64,000 bases of DNA. Origin: an uncultured Granulosicoccaceae bacterium. GTDB lineage: Bacteria; Pseudomonadota; Gammaproteobacteria; Granulosicoccales; Granulosicoccaceae. The stretch lies in contig CAKZUP010000062.1 in NCBI GenBank assembly GCA_937922945.1, forward strand, positions 1 to 64,000, given 5' to 3'. The translations under genes were made by a program, and so were the position numbers. Below, piece by piece: positions 61,488-64,000 of the stretch. Each line of letters begins with the position of its first letter. Position 1 is the stretch's first letter. Under the pieces are notes generated by a model, which saw only the letters and a program-made list of their open reading frames with translations, made no database searches and was not told the origin of the DNA.

Positions 61488-62999
61488 TTAGTGCTCTGGC
61501 TCGTCGCCGATTTCGGCCATTTTACTGTTTAAGGCTGCCGTCATTTCAGTTACCACCTGTTGATAGGCTGAATCTGAAAACACGTTAAACAATTCCAGTG
61601 GATCTTCCTCACAATCGAATAACTCCCACTCCTTATCCTCTCCACCTTGATTTGTACCTGGTAATCCATAACCTTCGTTGTACCAATAAATCAGTTTATA
61701 ACGTTGGTTACGTATCCCATAGTGTGAATAGGCATTATGATCAGGGTCACGATGCATCCAGTATCGGTGGTACGCAACTTCAGACCAATTTTCGGGTAAA
61801 AGCCCGTTTAACAACGGGCGGAAACTCCTACCTTGCATATAGCTTGGGATACAAAGCCCGGCCATATCGAGAAAAGTAGCTGCGAAGTCGACATTGCATA
61901 TAACATTCTTACAGACCGAGCCTGAGTTAATTTCTTTTGGGTAGCGAATGAGAAAAGGCATCTGAAAAGATTCTTCATACATAAACCGCTTATCAAACCA
62001 ACCATGCTCGCCCAGAAAGAAACCCTGATCGGAGGTATACACAACAATCGTATTGTCTGTTAGGCCATTTTCATCAAGATAGTCCAATACCCGCCCTACG
62101 CTCTCATCAATTGACGCAATAGTTCGAAGGTAACGTTTTATGTACCGTTGATATTTGAAGTGGTTTAGCTCTTCACTCGTTTTAAAAGTGAATACCTCAC
62201 CTGATTCTTTATCGATTAATCGCAACGTTGTTACATCGACAGGGTTAGGAATCTTACGTCTCATGCTGTTGAGCGTGGCACGCTCTCCAACCTCTGAACC
62301 GCCCTCCGGTTGAACTAAACCGAGATCTGCGTATGTCATGTCGTCCTTGATGCGCATTTTCGCCTCTGCCGCCGCTTTCGCTCGATTTTTATAATCATCA
62401 TTGAACGTCTCGGGAACCTGTATGTCATTCTGATACAGAGACCGATTCTTCGGATGAGGCTCCCATTCTCTATGCGGTGCTTTGTGATGGCACATCAGGA
62501 AAAACGGCTTAGTGTTGTCTCGGCTATCTAACCACTCCAAGCTTTTATCCGTAATAACATCCGTTGCGTAGCCGGGCACTTCAATTTCCCTTCCCATCTC
62601 AATCATGATCGGGTCGAAGTAGTCACCTTGGCCGGGAAGCACAGACCAGAAATCAAATCCAGTGGGTTCATGTTTTTTACCCTCTCCCAAATGCCATTTT
62701 CCAACAATCGCAGTTTGGTAACCGCCAGTGCGCAAGTGTTTTGCTACATTAGGTAGACGATTATCAATGTGTGTTTCCAGAGTTGAAACGCCGTTGACGT
62801 GGTTGTAGGTACCTGTGAGAATTGCAGCACGGCTCGGCGTACAAATTGAATTGGTCACGTAGCAGTGCTCAAAACGCATGCCTTCGTCACCAAGCCGATC
62901 GAGATTTGGAGTATGGTTAATGCCGCCACCATAACAGCTAATAGCTTTAGATGCGTGATCATCAGCCATAATGAACACGATGTTGGGTTGCTTACTCAT
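61488..62999 (-). CDS. Type I sulfatase
   Basis: This 503-residue alkaline-phosphatase-fold enzyme starts SKQPNIVFIMADDHASKAIS, with metal-binding Asp pair (Asp13, Asp14). The formylglycine motif is CTPSR with Cys53 in TNSICTPSRAAILTGTYNHV. Further metal and catalytic residues are GKWHLG, HKAPHREWEPHP and YTSDQGFFLGEHGWFDKRFM. There is no signal peptide, so it is cytoplasmic. The sequence resembles the groups acting on sulfated polysaccharides or glycosaminoglycan-like sugars rather than choline sulfate. Normal length, intact. The DUF1569 gene lies 72 bases upstream on the same strand. Confidence 0.9.
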   Translation of the reverse strand: MSKQPNIVFIMADDHASKAISCYGGGINHTPNLDRLGDEGMRFEHCYVTNSICTPSRAAILTGTYNHVNGVSTLETHIDNRLPNVAKHLRTGGYQTAIVGKWHLGEGKKHEPTGFDFWSVLPGQGDYFDPIMIEMGREIEVPGYATDVITDKSLEWLDSRDNTKPFFLMCHHKAPHREWEPHPKNRSLYQNDIQVPETFNDDYKNRAKAAAEAKMRIKDDMTYADLGLVQPEGGSEVGERATLNSMRRKIPNPVDVTTLRLIDKESGEVFTFKTSEELNHFKYQRYIKRYLRTIASIDESVGRVLDYLDENGLTDNTIVVYTSDQGFFLGEHGWFDKRFMYEESFQMPFLIRYPKEINSGSVCKNVICNVDFAATFLDMAGLCIPSYMQGRSFRPLLNGLLPENWSEVAYHRYWMHRDPDHNAYSHYGIRNQRYKLIYWYNEGYGLPGTNQGGEDKEWELFDCEEDPLELFNVFSDSAYQQVVTEMTAALNSKMAEIGDEPEH

Positions 63000-63070
63000 T
63001 GACTGTTCCTGTGGTCTGTATTGTTTGTACTTTATCTTATAAATACAGCTCCCATACAGACCCAGAACGA

Positions 63071-63604
63071 CTAACTGATCTGAAATTCTTCCAGATGATT
63101 ACTAATATGCATTACATGTGCGATTGAATATTGGGTTTTGTCCAGTTCGCCGTAAGCAAAATGCGGTTGTAATTGTCCGGCATGAGACTCAAACCTTGCA
63201 AGAGCCGCGATGAGCCTTTGTCTAGCTTGAAGCGGATCAGAACCAGCTCCATCAATAATCTCTCCGGGTATGGCTTCATCCAACCCGTGAGTCATTCGGC
63301 CATTTGCCTGAAAAACTGAAAACGCTAGCTGACCCGCAGTGTTGCGAAACAGCGGAGATTTTAATATCGGAAAACCATCTAATGAAAACTCGACACTCTG
63401 CGCTAAGTGATTAAACGTTCGAGCAACTTCCCATTCGCCTGATTTCTCGATACGCGTCACGTCCAGTTCGTTCAACCTCTCTAACATCAGATCCATCGCA
63501 AGCTCAGACAGATCTCGCTCTTTCATTAACCAATGGTACCCTCCACCTACAGCAGCAATCGCGCTGCCACCTATCAAATACTTTATTGCTGATCTGCGAT
63601 TCAT
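63071..63604 (-). CDS. Exported DUF1569 (DinB-like) protein
   Basis: A 177-residue protein with an arginine-pair signal (NRRSAIKYLIGGSAIAAVGG), possibly Tat-directed or anchored. The rest has the four-helix DinB layout, EVARTFNHLAQSVEFSLDGF, FESHAGQLQPHFAYGELDK and YSIAHVMHISNHLEEF. Three spaced histidines (FNH, PHFAYG, and ISNH) could bind a metal as in DinB/YfiT proteins, and DUF1569 is part of that superfamily. The exact activity is unknown. It lies upstream of the sulfatase, with which it may form one transcript. Confidence 0.8.
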   Translation of the reverse strand: MNRRSAIKYLIGGSAIAAVGGGYHWLMKERDLSELAMDLMLERLNELDVTRIEKSGEWEVARTFNHLAQSVEFSLDGFPILKSPLFRNTAGQLAFSVFQANGRMTHGLDEAIPGEIIDGAGSDPLQARQRLIAALARFESHAGQLQPHFAYGELDKTQYSIAHVMHISNHLEEFQIS

Positions 63605-63681
63605 GGTGATGCTCCGAATATTAAAGCGCTAATAGGAGTAATAAAAAATGGGCAATCGAATTTAAATCCAGAAATACGCAA

Positions 63682-63783
63682 CTAGATATCGGCCATGTTA
63701 ACAACACATTGACGTTCAGCAGACTGGTACGCCGCTTCGACCAACGCCAGAGTTTTAAGATTATCTGCCCCAGATGTTGCAGG
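63682..63783 (-). pseudogene. C-terminal scrap of a Gfo/Idh/MocA-family oxidoreductase
   Basis: Thirty-three codons directly follow the stop of the HipA-like frame, in the same frame: ATSGADNLKTLALVEAAYQS, then AERQCVVNMADI and a stop. The pattern G-x-D-x-LxTLxLVEAAYxSAExxxxV is the usual end of Gfo/Idh/MocA dehydrogenases. No other part of such a gene is present, so this is a deletion or insertion scar. Confidence 0.6.
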
Positions 63784-64000
63784 TTACTGCATAAAATCAG
63801 CTCTGTGAGTCAGCCCTATTTGGCTCGCCATCTTTTCGTTAACACCACACTCGTTGGCATACTCCATCCATCGCCCAACAACCGAGCAAACCAACGCGAT
63901 GATCTTTTTCGCTTTAACAGGCTTTAACCCTGCAACACGTCCCAAGGCCATTAAGTCGTCCAGTTCAAAATGGTCACGCTTGCCATTTACACTCATTTGA
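63784..64000 (-). CDS. HipA-family kinase C-terminus, gene continues beyond window
   Basis: The frame is open to the right edge and ends at 63784. The visible 71 residues (QMSVNGKRDHFELDDLMALG, RVAGLKPVKAKKIIALVCSV and RWMEYANECGVNEKMASQI) match the end of HipA toxins, where SINGK is followed by the F-x-x-x-D-L helix and a W-x-x-x-A-x-E-x-GV helix. HipA phosphorylates glutamyl-tRNA synthetase or other targets in toxin-antitoxin pairs. Whether the catalytic part and a HipB antitoxin are intact cannot be seen. Its 3-prime end abuts a Gfo/Idh fragment, so it may sit at a rearrangement point. Confidence 0.65.
   Translation of the reverse strand, partial: QMSVNGKRDHFELDDLMALGRVAGLKPVKAKKIIALVCSVVGRWMEYANECGVNEKMASQIGLTHRADFMQ

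Noticed and set aside
1-64000. CRISPR arrays, prophage genes, tRNA or rRNA genes
   Set aside because: None seen. The only tandem arrays are short coding or gene-end repeats without spacer structure.

Overview
The window looks like part of the chromosome of a marine, heterotrophic gammaproteobacterium. That placement is an inference. The Zur boxes are gamma-type, the ABC, LuxR and sigma proteins look proteobacterial, and a degraded JDVT-CTERM-like sorting signal is present. The many Rhodobacter-style catabolic cassettes (AapJQMP, TRAP, SmoS-like, BKACE, choline sulfatase, alginate lyase) are typical of coastal generalists such as Granulosicoccaceae or Arenicellales. I see no rRNA, tRNA, CRISPR array, phage or intact insertion sequence.

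Layout. 0-3 kb: end of an unknown gene, an acyl-CoA synthetase and a SmoS-like polyol dehydrogenase. 3-7 kb: a periplasmic HtrA-type protease, then a half-decayed catabolic operon. In that operon a TRAP permease and a cyclase survive only as fragments, while a BKACE enzyme and a proline-racemase-family enzyme remain intact. 7-8.5 kb: zur and a MerC-domain membrane protein with two Zur-box palindromes, then a pterin carbinolamine dehydratase. 8.9-13.6 kb: a three-gene 2-oxoacid:acceptor oxidoreductase with its own Fe-S/flavin NAD(P) module. 13.6-23 kb: a serine hydrolase with a GST, an Ldh-family dehydrogenase, a LolD/YbbA-YbbP-like ABC pair, and a coupled FucU-like/small protein/ABC exporter operon. 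23-29 kb: a small acidic protein, an amino-acid oxidase-like flavoprotein and the complete aapJQMP transporter. 29-33 kb: choline sulfatase, a thiamine-diphosphate enzyme and a divergent Lrp regulator. 33-39 kb: a Tat-exported protein, an orphan B12-type radical SAM protein and a GGDEF-EAL protein. 39-49 kb: a uronate locus with PL7 alginate lyase, a TRAP transporter, uxuB, uxuA, a divergent AGE-family isomerase, a shared palindromic operator and a LacI remnant.

49-59 kb is the most unusual part. A secreted-protein operon (beta-sandwich protein, two YHYH proteins, DUF305) is followed by a five-helix membrane protein, an animal-type haem peroxidase lipoprotein, a MauG/CcpA-type dihaem lipoprotein, and an ECF sigma factor with its DUF3619 anti-sigma and a DUF3106 protein. 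Three promoter-like elements with an identical layout, TGTCAACC-N15-CGTT, lie in front of the membrane protein, the dihaem protein and the sigma gene. I read this as one autoregulated envelope peroxidase/redox regulon, which I do not recognise as a described system.

59-64 kb is patchy accessory DNA: a ricin-like secreted protein, a second copy of the Tat protein family seen at 33 kb, a frameshifted LuxR regulator, a sulfatase with a DUF1569 protein, and a HipA C-terminus butted in frame against a Gfo/Idh/MocA C-terminal scrap. The window carries at least six gene remnants, so the accessory regions appear to be turning over actively.
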